DNA from: Pyrus communis
Lineage: Eukaryota > Streptophyta > Magnoliopsida > Rosales > Rosaceae
Direction of reading: 5' to 3'
NCBI RefSeq assembly: GCF_963583255.1
Contig: NC_084814.1
Coordinates: 23,007,300-23,071,299 of the forward strand
Length of the DNA stretch: 64,000 nucleotides
Shown: positions 11,803 through 22,610 of the stretch, piece after piece
Layout: each line of letters starts with the position of its first letter
Numbering within the stretch: position 1 is the stretch's first letter
The notes under the pieces: generated by a model
Seen by the model: the letters and a program-made list of their open reading frames with translations, nothing else
The model's database searches: none
Told to the model about the DNA's origin: nothing
Made by a program: the position numbers and the translations under genes

Positions 11803-12869
11803 TGGTATCAGAGCCACCAGGCTCAAGCCATGGATTCTGGTGGTTCCCCTTTCTTTTTTTTTATTAGATTTCATCTTCTAGTTTTATTTTTCTCTTCAGA
11901 GTTTCTTGAATTTACCATCAAGTTCTTTGGTGCTTCCTTTTTCTCTCTGATTCCCGAATCAGAGAAGGAACAAAATCAATTTCTTAGTCAGTTTTTGTGG
12001 ATGCAAATCGGCTGAGAATGAGCGTTCTTGTGGAGATCTTGGCACTACCAACATGTTCCAGGCTGCTCTGTTTCTTGAAGGGTTGGCCCAATTTCTTGTT
12101 GGGTTCAGAGACCCTGAACTACTTACTTAGTTTAATCTCTGGAAATCACCTCTCGGGAAGCAGAATCGCTTGGCGATTTGATATGGGTTCATCTTTTTCA
12201 AGGGACTTAGAGAAATTACAACCTAGACGACGACATCAACAACTTAATCTACATAGAGATCGCTGATTGGCAACCGTTGATGACGAAGACGAAGACGAAG
12301 CCATTGGCGAATTGGTTGATTAGAGCCCAGGAACTATCTAAATACATAAATCCCCAGAAGAAATGATCAAAAATGACGAACCCTAACCGATAGAAGGTGA
12401 GTTTGTGGATTGATTTGAAATCAGAGTTGAGGGTTTGGGGGTTTTCGAAACCCTAAAAGGTTTGCAGAGAATGACACATGTTCGAGTGTCTTTTGCTCGA
12501 ACGTGCAGACTTGCAGAGAGATTAAGCTTTGATTATTCCCAACTGGGTTTTGGAAGTTCGATCAGAATCCATCACATTGGCTCTCAATAGAACAACAGCG
12601 TTTAGATGTTCGTTACATACTTCGATCGATTCATTTCTCTGATGTCCATCGCCATGTCTATTGTGGAAGAAAGTTTAGACTTTTGTGTAGCCCAAATATT
12701 TGATGAAATGCCCAGCTCAAAATTTTCATGTGAAGATCGGTTCAAAGTTTGTTTCAAATTGGAATTGTTCGAGATAATGGTGTTTGTCGGTGCTGGAGAT
12801 TCTTTCTTCGTCACTGGTTATTTATCTTGAGTTTCAACAATTGCGGTGCTGTCTGAATCTTGTAGACAA

Positions 12870-13211
12870 TCATGAAATCAGGTACAGGTATTCCATTAGA
12901 TACTTGTTGTTTCCTACATGATCAATTATTTTAGCAGTGTACCAAGCATCCTTGTCGTTGCTGACCTCCACCACAGTCCCGTTTTCAAAGCTTGCTCCCA
13001 ATGATTTCTTGCCGCACTTAAATTTCAATATTAACTTTCTAGATTTCACCACCATCCTAGACGAACTATTATCTTCTTGAAAATGAGGGACCCAAAAGCC
13101 ATCATCCCAGTCTCTGTAGTTGTTGAAAAGTGTTGAATTGTTTGGAAAATTGTTGAGGCACAAAGCCATATATGTTTCTTGCCTATGAAAATTGTTGATA
13201 TGTGGGGTCAT
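12870..13211 (-). pseudogene. Captured Agenet (Tudor-like) domain fragment, antisense in the LTR element
   Basis: The minus-strand frame of 113 codons contains SLGASFENGTVVEVSNDKDA, then AWYTAKIIDHVGNNKYLMEY. This is the pattern of a plant Agenet domain (G-x-x-VEVS, D/E-x-AW-x-A-x-I, KYLVEY). Agenet proteins are chromatin- or RNA-associated Tudor-family proteins. Only about one domain is present; the sequence ends in a stop shortly after the KYLMEY strand, and neither flank resembles the rest of such a protein. It lies opposite to the LTR element's direction, as expected for a transduced gene piece. It is a fragment, not a gene; an alternative is chance likeness over about 45 residues. Confidence 0.55.
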
Positions 13212-13469
13212 TCATTTTCTAGGTTCTTCCAGTTGTTTGTGATATTTGCTTTCAAGATTCTTCGTTTCAAGATCAATGTTTGTGATATTTAGGATATTCG
13301 GATTCAAGAATATTGGTCATTGCTGGATTCAAGAATATTGATCAGTATTTATTAAGGAGTTTGTGCAATATGTTATTCTATAACAGTCTATAAAGTCGAG
13401 GCTAACCAACTCAATTGTTAGCATGAATCTACAGTAAGTCCGGTTATACGATGAAGTTTGAAGAAGTTG

Positions 13470-14470
13470 TAAATGGTAAATCCCATGAAGGGTAATTTCA
13501 TCATGTGAAAAGGTAAATCCCACGAAGTGTAGAAGAAGTTGTTAACAGTAAATCCCACGAAGGGTAATCCCATGTTTTGAGTAGGTAAATCCCACGAAGG
13601 GTAATCCTACATAGATTGTGACATCCCACATCGCCCAGGGGAGTGATTCTTATATGTATATTCTCATTCTTACTTAGCACGAGGCCTTTTGGGAGCTCAC
13701 TGGCTTCAGGTTCCGTAGGAACTCCGAAGTTAAGCGAGAAGGAGGCTAGAGCAATCCCATGATGGGTGACCCACTGGGAAGTTGCTCGTGAGTTCCCAAA
13801 AACAAAACCGTGAGGGAATGGTAAGCCCAAAGCGGACAATATCGTGCTACGGTGGTGGAGTCGGGCCCGGGAAGTGATCCGCCTCGGGCCGTGATGTGAC
13901 AAATTGGTATCAGAGCCTAACCCTGGTCGCGTGTGTGCCGACGAGGACGTCGGGCCCCTAAGGGGGGTGGATTGTGACATCCCACATCGCCCAGGGGAGT
14001 GATCCTTAAATGTATATTCCCATCCTTATCTAGCACGAGGCCTTTTGGGAGCTCACTGGCTTCGGGTTCCGTATGAACTCCGAAGTTAAGCGAGAAGGAT
14101 GCTTGAGCAATCCTATGATGGGTGACCCACTGGGAAGTTGCTCGTGAGTTCCCAAAAACAAAACCGTGAGGGAATGGTAAGCCCAAAGCGGACAATATCG
14201 TGCTACGGTGGTGGAGCGGGCTCGGGAAGTGATCCGCCCCGGGCCGGGATGTGACATAGATATTGATTTTCAGTTATGAAGGCCGATGCCATTGTTCAAA
14301 GAATTTTTTTTTTTTTTTTTTGGTAAAATCCACAAAGGGCAATCCCGTGGTGCTATAGTTAAGGTCGATGCCACACTATAGTTTGTTAATTTTCTGTTTT
14401 TGTAAATATTAAAGGTCGAAGCCAAGTTGAATGAGATTGTTGATAGTAAATCCCACGAAGGGTAAACCCG
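13470..14470 (+). repeat. Dispersed AAATCCCACGAAGGGTAA motif, about six copies
   Basis: Close copies of GTAAATCCCACGAAGGGTAA occur near 13477, 13512, 13549, 13585, 14324 and 14447, separated by 15-50 bp of unrelated sequence. The Cassandra insertion splits the series. Copies differ by one to four bases. They belong to the interior of the younger LTR element; function unknown. Confidence 0.7.
13617..14256 (+). mobile_element. Complete Cassandra (TRIM) element with 5S rRNA-like LTRs
   Basis: The 5' LTR is 13617-13901 (285 bp) and the 3' LTR 13973-14256 (284 bp); both run TGTGACATCC...GATGTGACA. The 71-bp interior has the primer site TGGTATCAGAGCC (13905-13917) and a purine tract (AAGGGGGGTGGA). 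The target-site duplication TAGAT is perfect (13612-13616, 14257-14261). Each LTR embeds a 5S rRNA-like segment (about 13680-13800 and 14036-14156) with the internal promoter blocks GAACTCCGAAGTTAAGCG and GATGGGTGACC. Cassandra is known to carry Pol III-transcribable 5S sequence; it encodes no protein. The near-identical LTRs suggest a fairly recent insertion. Confidence 0.93.
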
Positions 14471-15082
14471 CAAGAAATTATTATAACCGGCATAAGGGTG
14501 TGTTACAACTTTATAAGAGGCTGTCCTTTTAGAAACTCCTGTTAGAGGCAGAGGAAGGGTGTTAATTCTAGCTACTGTTATTCTTCTACCATTTTCAGTG
14601 TTCAGATTCTTTATTTCAGCAGCAGACTTACATAATTTTGGGCACTGATAAGACTCTAAAGGCAATTGATGGCTAGATATTGAGTTTGTGCATCTAGTCC
14701 AAGTATGAGACCATTGTTTGTGACTGATGGAAACCGAATTATCAGCAAAGCAAGTGGGGATCATTTCAGGTCCTAAATTCGGATCAAGGAAAATAAGCTG
14801 TATAAGCAAGCCTATTTGGAAACTAATGATAATACATGTGGGGTTCCTCCATAACCAAAACTTGGTTATTTGGATCTACCCAAAAAGATGAAAAGTAAGA
14901 CAGGATATGGGTGGTATGGAAAATTGAGCAGTGCCAGTAAATTGGTTCTTTTTCTACTGAACAGAAGGATTGCAAGATTGTAGTTGGTTCAAGTCTGTTA
15001 TGTTTTTCTGGGTTTCATAGTAGTGATTGCAGATGTTCTTCCAATCTCAAATTGGGTTTCTCCAGTTGAGATTGAGGGGGAG

Positions 15083-15237
15083 TATTAAGTAATACAGTTA
15101 GAAATATAGTTAATAATATGGTTAGTAATTTTGTTAGTATTTGGTTAAAGTAGTTAGGATTTCTCTTATAAAAACAAAGTGTGCAATATACATTTGGTCA
15201 GTTAATACAAATCCTATTTTTCTCTCTATTTCTCTCT

Positions 15238-15272
<35 letters not shown>

Positions 15273-15352
15273 CTCTATGTGTTCATCCTTCTATAATCAT
15301 CTTTCTTCTTGATTTTCTCTATCAATTCCCAAACATTGCAACGTAGTTAACA
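15083..15352 (+). repeat. 3' LTR of the younger LTR element
   Basis: Same ends as 11579-11802 but longer, mainly through a (CT)n expansion near 15242-15269 and a short extra block near the start. Confidence 0.85.
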
Positions 15353-15357
15353 GATCT

Positions 15358-15391
15358 TTGTGTTCTTGAGAAATCCATAGGTTTGTTAATA
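15358..15391 (+). repeat. 3' LTR of old Copia element, right end
   Basis: It completes the LTR broken at 11578: the sequence after the second GATCT ends TTTGTTAATA, the inverted complement of the LTR start, and is followed by the outer target duplication CCATC. Confidence 0.75.
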
Positions 15392-15494
15392 CCATCGATT
15401 ACAAAGGTTTCAATCACTGAACTTTTCCGTATTCGTAGTTCGTTTTTTATTTTTTGCAAGAGTGTTGGAGATCGGTTGTTTAAGGAGTGTTTCT

Positions 15495-15725
15495 TTACAC
15501 TCGAAATTTCGAGTTCGAAATTCCTTTCTTAGGATCGCTTATATGAAAATAGAAAAACTTGCCCATGCACATGCAACAATTAACTCTGAAGCACATTGAT
15601 ATATAGTATCCAATTTGATTTTGATGATCTTGATGATGACATTGCTCTTCTGGTGATGCACAAGCGCACTTGCTGTGGAATCTTAATTTTAATATACTAA
15701 TCATAAATAGTACATTCATAACCAA
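15495..15725 (-). other. Small cysteine-rich open frame, doubtful
   Basis: 76 codons with a hydrophobic N terminus (MVMNVLFMISILKLRF) and seven cysteines, including CACASPEEQC and NCCMCMG. A TATATTATATATATGG stretch lies just upstream on the minus strand. The layout resembles a small secreted peptide, but the cysteine pattern matches no family I know and codon bias is not convincing. Chance is a real alternative. Confidence 0.15.
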
Positions 15726-17796
15726 ACAAATAATATATTATATATATGGATGCAGAAATATAATCACACTTAGTGATCGAGAATAAAGATCTAGCAAATT
15801 TGTAGTAGTTTTAATCAGTACGTATTTATAAAGATGTATATATATAGACAAACTGAACATGATTTCCCCAAACACGTGCTTGTGATGATCCAGTCCAATT
15901 AATATAGTTGTAAGGCTACTGGAAAGTTGACCAATTAAGTATGCATAAAAAAATTTGTAAACAAAGTATTTAAATTTATAAATATACCTGGAAGGTCCTG
16001 ATCCTTAATTTGTATATAAAAAATCTCTAAACTTAAACAAATGTTCATAACAATTAGTTCCTGCAGGGTCAATATATATATTATCCACTAGCAACATAGT
16101 ATTAGTATGTAGAACAGAAACACCAAAAATATCCCCAGCATGTATAGTGGTCCCCGATATATACATTTTTAGCTATAAGTCTGAAGTAATAATGCCTTTC
16201 ATTATTTGCTTTGCTTGCATGAGATCTATGATTTGACGATAACCCTAGAGAAATAAGTTACGAGTTTAACTTCATCTAAAAAAGAGAATTGAGAGTCGGA
16301 CTTATGGCGGCTTTTAGTAAATTAACAATCAATATTTATAAGTGACTTCTTTTCATGATTTTTTACGAGTTAATGTTCATGTTACATTGCAAAAGTTAGT
16401 AAAGAAAACTCCAAATAATGCCTTTCATTATTTGTTTGTTTGAATAAGACCTAAATCTTGAACCCTAACTTGAGGTGCAAAGACGAAAAGTTTAGCTAAT
16501 TAACCCTAGAAGAATAAGATATAAGATTAGAACTTCACTATCAAAGAAGAAGAACAAGAGTTTAACTTTTCGCTATTCGTAGCAACAACTCCTGAAATTT
16601 ATTAAAACTAATGCAAATTAATAATCGACTTTCATACGAGTTTGAATAATTAGATGCTAAAGAAGTTTTATTGCCATGTGATGTGAGTCCACCAAACAAA
16701 CTCCTGAAGTATCAAAAAACGGGAGATGACAAAAATGGAAAACAAATGTACGTGCATCAGCAAACAGAAAGAAGCAAGCAGCAATGATCGGTGCAGCTGC
16801 TTGATTAGATGATTAAAGTTTAGGTGGATGTTAAATAATATATGCTTGGTGGGAATTTAAAAAAGTGACCAGTAATGAGAAGACCTAGGTAGGGCTCAGC
16901 GTGCATCTCGCAGGCACATGACCTTGAGATCCAATGGACAGCGAGGACTGTGCTCAAACCTCATTTCTTAATTAATTAATCATAATTGTTTATGTTAGGA
17001 CTTCCAAACCCTAGTGATTCTAATTTCCAGTGGGCTGCTGTTTTCAGATTGTGTTTATATACAGTTCAGTTTGAGACTCCAAGAAAGATATATAGTGATA
17101 CTCTTTAGTCTCTTAGCATATGCTTTGTAGTTTGGAGTCAGTACTATCTCCTTATATTATAATTTAAGCACATTATCTGCTAGCTCATGTAGATGTACTT
17201 TTTCATGTCTTAATTATTAATATGGTTAGTATTTATTTGTCAAAATATATGGAAATGAAACAACACAGGATTTCATGTGCAAAAATAATCGTTTTTAACT
17301 ATTTGAACTTCAAGTTTCTTACATGTTACTTATTTAATTCAGATAGATATATATTAATTCATCAAAGTCCCACTCTCCAATTAAGTCGGTGAAGGGTAGG
17401 CTTAATTAAACTATTTTTAAGCCTAGGCGAGTTTGATTGAGCTTTAACAGTCCAAGTTAACTGATTAACTTACCAACCAGATGGGTTTCAGGATAATTAA
17501 TTCAGAAATTAGTAGTTTAGTACGAGTGATTAGCGATGCACATTCTTTCACATCTATACATGTTAAGCAAGCAATTAGCTATATGTCCGTCTATATATAT
17601 ACATCAGCCGACAACTAGCACTAAAACCATCATAATTCATAAAATATATACTATAAATTAACTTCTATATAGTGGTAGAATTCTATAAAGAAATAATTTT
17701 CGTGTAGTCATAAAAATTACGGTTCCAATTAAGACTAGTTATTAAAATAAACTTCGCATTATAATAAGTTATTAAAAATATGCAATATTGTTACAA
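15726..17796. other. Intergenic, no gene recognised
   Basis: AT-rich. It has two related stretches beginning AATAATGCCTTTCATTATTT (16188 and 16416), each followed by a CCCTAGA-GAATAAG-like block, so an old partial duplication is likely. No exon was recognised. Confidence 0.45.
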
Positions 17797-17867
17797 GCAA
17801 AAAATTTAGAATAAATAAACGCAAAAAATTTAGAATAAATAAACGCAAAAAATTTAGAATAAATAAA
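17797..17867. repeat. Three tandem copies of a 24-bp unit
   Basis: The unit GCAAAAAATTTAGAATAAAT followed by AAAC is repeated without mismatch for two full units and most of a third. Confidence 0.9.
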
Positions 17868-17988
17868 ATATTTTAGAGATTAATCTCTATTTTCAATCTT
17901 TTATAAAAGAAAAAATCATGAAAATGTTCATGTTTCGGTACTAGAGTGGTTATTTGTATCCATACAAAGGATAATTATAAGTAAAAAA

Positions 17989-19345
17989 AACTATATTCTT
18001 TTTAACTACACCTCCCTATAGTTATAAATTTGGTTTGGTCCTAACATTACGACTATATAGAGATTTCATTGTAGCATCTCCGGCGGATTCTCTAAACAAG
18101 CTTCTAGCTAAAATTAGGGAGAAATTTAAAATTAAAAAAAAATTCATCTTCAATTCCACTCCTTATCCAACTTTAGCTAACGATAATTGGAAGAGATCCA
18201 TGGTATATCCGGCCCTTTAAAGTGAGTGATCCCTATTTTTATTAAAACAAAATGGAGATTAGTTGTTGAGATCCAACTTTGGCATCTCCAACGGTTTAGA
18301 TCGTTGAAGTTTAATATAGTGTGAACCCCACAACTAATCCACATTTTATGAAAAAAATGGGGATCCCTTTCTTTAAAGAATCTGTACACACACTTATAGG
18401 AGGCCTTTAAGGGAATAGATCACCATATATAAAGAGATTAGTTGTAGGGCTCACTCCCCACCGAATTTTAACGATCTAAACCACCTATTTTTCAATTTAC
18501 ACCTCATAGATCATTCTTGCAAAATAGTAGTCAAATCAGAAATATTTGAGTCTTCTAATTGAGTTGAGAGAAATTGACGAACACTTAATTCTCTAATAAA
18601 CATTGAAATTTCATTGTTATAATTAAATAGGCAAATAGTTCTGGATTGAATTAAACTTTTGTAAGGATAATCTATGAATCGAGACTTACAAAATAGACGG
18701 TTTGAATCGTTGAAGTTCAACGTAGAGTGGATCCTAGAACTAGTTCCCTTTAAAAATAAAAAATAAAAAAAAGATGAAGATCCATTTCCTTAAAAGGCCT
18801 TAACACATATATAAAATACATCACGGACATCTTTTAGTGAAGTGACCTCTTAAGGACAATACTTATATCCAGTCCACGGGTGCACCTACTTGTTTACCCA
18901 CTTCTAATTAATGTACTTTCACCATACAAGCACCATAATCAAAACGATGCATCATCTTTATCATCATGTAAACTATATTCTTTTTAACTACACCTCCATA
19001 TACTTATAAACTTGGTTTGGTCCCAATATTATGAATATATAGAGGTCTTATTTTAGCATCTATTCTCTAAATGAGCTTCTAGCTAAAATTTAGGGAGAAA
19101 AAAAAAAATCATCTCCAATCGCTTTCCTTATCCAACTTTGGCTAATGATAATTGGAAGAAATCCCAGTATATATACACGGAATACATCGTGGACGTCTTG
19201 TAGTGAAGAGACATCTTAAGGACAATACTTATATATCTCCACTCTATGGGTACTGCTTGCTTACTCACTTGTAGTTAACGTATTTTCACCATACAAGCAT
19301 CATAATAGAAATAATTCATCATCTTTATCATTATGTAAAGATTAT
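17989..19345. repeat. Direct duplication of intergenic DNA, first copy split by MITEs
   Basis: The block starting AAACTATATTCTTTTTAACT occurs at 17989 and again at 18968. The block with CACCATACAAGCA and CATCATCTTTATCAT occurs near 18920-18966 and 19287-19336. The first copy is longer because inverted-repeat elements (about 18215-18385 and 18399-18801) sit between its halves; in the second copy the halves are nearly contiguous. So the duplication came before the insertions, or they were lost from one copy. Confidence 0.6.
18399..18801. mobile_element. MITE-like element with AGGCCTTTAAGG ends
   Basis: The left end AGGCCTTTAAGGGAATAGAT and the right end, reverse-complemented AGGCCTTTTAAGGAAATGGA, form inverted repeats of about 22 bp. 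A related smaller element with CCCTTTAAAGTGAGTGATCC ends lies at about 18215-18385. Neither encodes protein. Confidence 0.55.
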
Positions 19346-19516
19346 CTCTACAATAAACTATTTAATTTAGAACCCATTTAGCCATAAATGCGTACCGAAC
19401 AAATCGACAATTTTGGTATCTTCCTTCAAATTATAAAAATAAATTAATCATGAGTAGATGAACAAGTATGTATACCCCTAAGTAGACACGAATATCTTCC
19501 TTCAAGTTATATGTTT

Positions 19517-19642
19517 TTTTTTTCTTTTTTTTTTTTTTTGTCAAACAATGGAATTTGTTAGACTAACCACCAACAGGGTTCGAACCCACGTCGTTATGCA
19601 AAGGCTCAACTCATTTTCACTACTGTGGTAAAGGGCCACTTA
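19517..19642 (-). mobile_element. SINE with target-site duplication and A tail
   Basis: On the minus strand the tRNA-like head has a clear B box GGGTTCGAACCC (19577-19588), and the element ends in a long A-rich tail (19517-19539 on the plus strand as T/C). It is flanked by a 17-bp direct repeat with one mismatch, CTTCAAGTTATATGTTT (19500-19516) and CTTCAAATTATATGTTT (19643-19659), the hallmark of LINE-driven retroposition. It is the best-preserved of the SINEs here. Confidence 0.85.
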
Positions 19643-19889
19643 CTTCAAATTATATGTTTATATTTGGCATTGTTTGGTCTTTTTAATTTGAATTGTGTAT
19701 TACATATTAACGGGTTCTCCAACATATTTTCGAGGTTAATATATGAATAAATTAAGGATAATGCTTAACCCAATATATTAAAACTAAGATTAAAGTCAAA
19801 CTAACAATGTCAAAAGAAGCTAGCAGAGGTACCATAATAACTTGTTTGGTTATAAGAATGACAACTTCTAATTCCCCACATCCAGCCAT

Positions 19890-20120
19890 GAATTTTAATA
19901 CAAAAAAAGAGGGGTGGGGGTTCAGATCTGGGGAAGGATGAGGAGGGGAGTTTTTGGGCCCGAGATCGCTGGAGAAAATAGAGCTGAGAGAAGGAGGCAG
20001 ATTATGGCAGTTGTGGTTTCGGTTGGGTTTGGCTGATGGTGGTGGAGTTTTGGTTCAGGTAAGGTTGGGGTTTTGGTCGGGGAGAGGAGGAGAAACAGAG
20101 GGAGTAAAAAAAAAAATGGT
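19890..20120 (+). other. G-rich tract in AT-rich surroundings
   Basis: Repeated GG/GGG runs on the plus strand (GAGGGGTGGGGG, GAGGAGGGGAG, GGTTGGGGTTTTGGTCGGGG) stand out from the AT-rich flanks. There could be G-quadruplex potential or a captured gene scrap; the open frame across it matches nothing I know. Confidence 0.4.
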
Positions 20121-20227
20121 TTCTTTTAATAATTTTTCACTTTTTTTTGTGTTTACTAACACATGCATATTAAAATTATTTTAATTTCTGACTTCACTAC
20201 ATTATTAATACAAAATAAATAAAAGTG

Positions 20228-20420
20228 AGTCTTAACGAAACACTTCAGCTGGTACTGTTCACTTTTAATGTTAATGACATTTTTTTTAATGTTAATGACA
20301 TTTTTACTCTAAAAAGTCATTCCTGATACTATTCACTTACAACAAATTTTTGTTATTTTGATTAAAACTCAAAGTTGTCAAACCATTTTCATTAATTTTT
20401 CTTAAATAAAAAAGGCGTGT
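20228..20420 (-). mobile_element. MITE related to the one at 43309-43460, opposite strand
   Basis: It contains the complement of the blocks seen at 43309-43460 (GACTTTTTAGAGTAAAAA, an AAAGTGAACAGTACC-like block and AACTTTGAGTTTTAAT), with a local duplication of TTTTAATGTTAATGACATTT. Non-coding. Confidence 0.5.
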
Positions 20421-20440
20421 CCCACACTACTATGTATAAG

Positions 20441-20601
20441 TAATGCTAGGCAGATTAAATTTGTAGACAAAATTTACAAACTAACTAATGTGTTATCAAT
20501 AGAAAATAAGTACGTTTATACTTAAGTAATAATCCAATCATCAACTTCCATATCATTTAATTTACAAAATTTTGTCTACAAATTTAATCTCATTAGCATT
20601 A
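20441..20601. mobile_element. MITE, GATTAAATTTGTAGACAAAATTT family, copy 2 (best preserved)
   Basis: The left arm TAATGCTAGGCAGATTAAAT, continuing TTGTAGACAAAATTT, and the right arm are inverted repeats of about 35 bp with few mismatches. The 90-bp centre matches the copies at 7831-7994 and 41469-41620. Confidence 0.7.
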
Positions 20602-20715
20602 TTCTTAATATACACTTAAAAGTCATGAGTTAAATTAAATGAGTTGGTCACATTGTTCATTCAATCTCTCCCAATTCTTGGGTAATGCAACCTAATAAAA
20701 ACTTGCTCATAACGC

Positions 20716-20718
<3 letters not shown>

Positions 20719-20767
<49 letters not shown>
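20719..20767. repeat. (AT)n microsatellite
   Basis: About 24 uninterrupted AT units. Confidence 0.9.
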
Positions 20768-20768
<1 letters not shown>

Positions 20769-22610
20769 GTCTTCTTTGTGATATAACTTCATTAATTAGA
20801 ACAATTGCAAACTAATACATGGATTTTACTTGCTGCATGGTAATATGTGGAAATGTTGTTAAACTTAAAGCACAATACTGATCGATGATTACTGTTAATT
20901 TTGTCGTTAAAAAGCAATTGCACGTCTAGAACTTAATTAAAAGAGTCATCTTCTCTTCTTTCCATGCATCGAGGGAAGAAAACAATGATTTAGTACTATT
21001 AATATTCACAATCAAGATGTTGGGATATACACTATTTTGTTAATTAAGAACGACACCGACTCAACCGTTCAAGTGAGTTTAATTAAGATCTAATTGAAGC
21101 TACACACTTGTTGTTCCAATTTGTTTACAATTTCTATCAAAATCCTTCTAGGGTTTTGCATAAGGAAATGGCCAGAATAAACTACTGGTTTTATAAAAAA
21201 ATTAATAAAATCATCAAGAAACAAAGCTATTTTTCTGTCTTTAAGTATTTATTAGGAGTTAGTATTTGGTCAACTGAGTTTACATGCTTTAAACAACTTA
21301 AGGTCTTACTTAAACTATATTTTGTAAGGCACATGATATGGTAGTTGATGACTGTATTACTTGTTTACTTTATTAAAGAATGTATTCAACTATCATTCCC
21401 CATATTATATGATCTACAAAATATATTTAAAATATGGACATCTTAGCATTTTTCTTTTATCGGTTTGAGTAGGTTTTAGGTGAATCTTATGCACTATTTT
21501 CCTTATCTTAGAGCATTTCAGTTGGGATTGTATATGAAATATAGAACATATGCATTGTTAGTTGATTGGAAAACTCTTCAACAAGCAATTTAAAAAATAA
21601 AATAAAATATTATCTTAATTAACCAGATAATGTGTATAAAATGTGTAAATTACATTTCTTCCATTGAGGCAAAAAACACATTAGTTTACATCTCCCATAA
21701 ATATAATGAGACGAGAAAATATCAGTTGATATGCTTTCTTTCGAATATATAATTTGAATCTTACGTACTCTTAATTTGAACCCTAAACCATATGATAGAA
21801 CATTGAACCATATATATCAGTACCATGGTGATAAAGCTAACGGTGTCGATTAGTAAACCCTAGCTAGGTAGCAGTATATATATACATATGCGATAGGCAG
21901 AGGATCTGCAACTAAATTGACCCCTCCGCTTGTTGTTTAACGTGAGTTTATAGCAACTTGCAATTCTAATATTTGCATGTTGACAACATACTTACCTTCT
22001 GACAGATCGACCAACGTGATCGGTGGCTCTCATGAATCGAGTCTATATTCTAATTGATATGCTTTTCCTGGGTTTGTGAGAACACCTACCTACTGGAATG
22101 ACTCGTACGTAGAAACATTTATGTAGAAAGTATGTCATGTATGATCCTTTCCTTTCAATGCAGGGAAAAGGTGGAGCAAAATTAAAGAAATCCCCAATAT
22201 GATTTAATTAAAACAAAATCCAACAAAAAGTGAGCATTGTGAATGTGTGATCACTACTATATACGTAGTGCCCCCAGAGGAAAACTTGATGCAAGTCCAA
22301 TATTTTTAGCCAATAGTAAGAATAGTCCAATTTATTAAAATAAGTCCAATTCTTTAAATTTAATTATTTAATTATCAATAATTATCTATTCAATGATAAG
22401 ATTTATTATAAAAATCAAATTTCTTCCTAATTATCTTTTTGATTATTTCTTTTTATTTATCTATTTTGTTATTTCTTGTTCTTTCTCCTACTTTAAACCC
22501 CATATATAGATTTTATTTTTAATTTTTACAATCAACCTATATCACATGTTAATTATTTTTATGTATCTATATGACATATTCTTTTTCATAATCAATGTGT
22601 CACAGATTAA
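20768..22610. other. Intergenic, no gene recognised
   Basis: AT-rich with TATATA runs. Open frames are short and unlike known proteins. Confidence 0.45.

Larger units (their letters stand above)
11579..15352 (+). mobile_element. Younger non-autonomous LTR retrotransposon (LARD-like) inside the old 3' LTR
   Basis: A perfect 5-bp target-site duplication, GATCT, flanks it (11574-11578 and 15353-15357). LTRs are 11579-11802 (224 bp) and 15083-15352 (270 bp). Both start TATTAAGTAATACAG and end GTAGTTAACA, and they differ mainly by a short indel and CT-tract length. The tRNA-iMet primer site TGGTATCAGAGCC follows at once (11803-11815), and a polypurine tract (GATTGAGGGGGAG) precedes the right LTR. 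The 3.3-kb interior has no recognisable gag or pol. It holds an antisense Agenet fragment, a dispersed short repeat and a Cassandra element. Mobility must have depended on another element's enzymes. Confidence 0.85.
8086..15391 (+). mobile_element. Old Ty1/Copia retrotransposon, 5'-deleted, host of two nested elements
   Basis: The outer ends TATTAAC...GTTAATA are inverted repeats flanked by the 5-bp target-site duplication CCATC (8081-8085 and 15392-15396). The 5' LTR survives only as its first 28 bp or so (8086-8113); the rest of it, the primer site, gag and protease are deleted. Decayed integrase, reverse transcriptase and RNase H follow, in the Copia order. A polypurine tract (GAGGGGGGGAA, 11309-11319) then leads into the 3' LTR at 11320, which is split by a younger element at 11579-15352 and resumes at 15358-15391. 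Confidence 0.85.

Noticed and set aside
11803..11815. tRNA-related sequence TGGTATCAGAGCC (also 13905-13917, 60024-60036)
   Set aside because: These are retrotransposon primer-binding sites complementary to the 3' end of initiator tRNA-Met, not tRNA genes.
13680..14156. 5S rRNA genes (also at 22665-22800, 59650-60000 and 60150-60270)
   Set aside because: The 5S-like stretches lie inside LTRs with primer sites and target duplications, and differ from cellular 5S at many positions. They are Cassandra sequences, not rDNA units.
13501..14257. Several open frames across the Cassandra LTRs (also at 59764-60406 and 22660-22936)
   Set aside because: They repeat in every LTR copy on the strand opposite to the 5S part and have no protein-like conservation; they are by-products of GC-rich LTR sequence.
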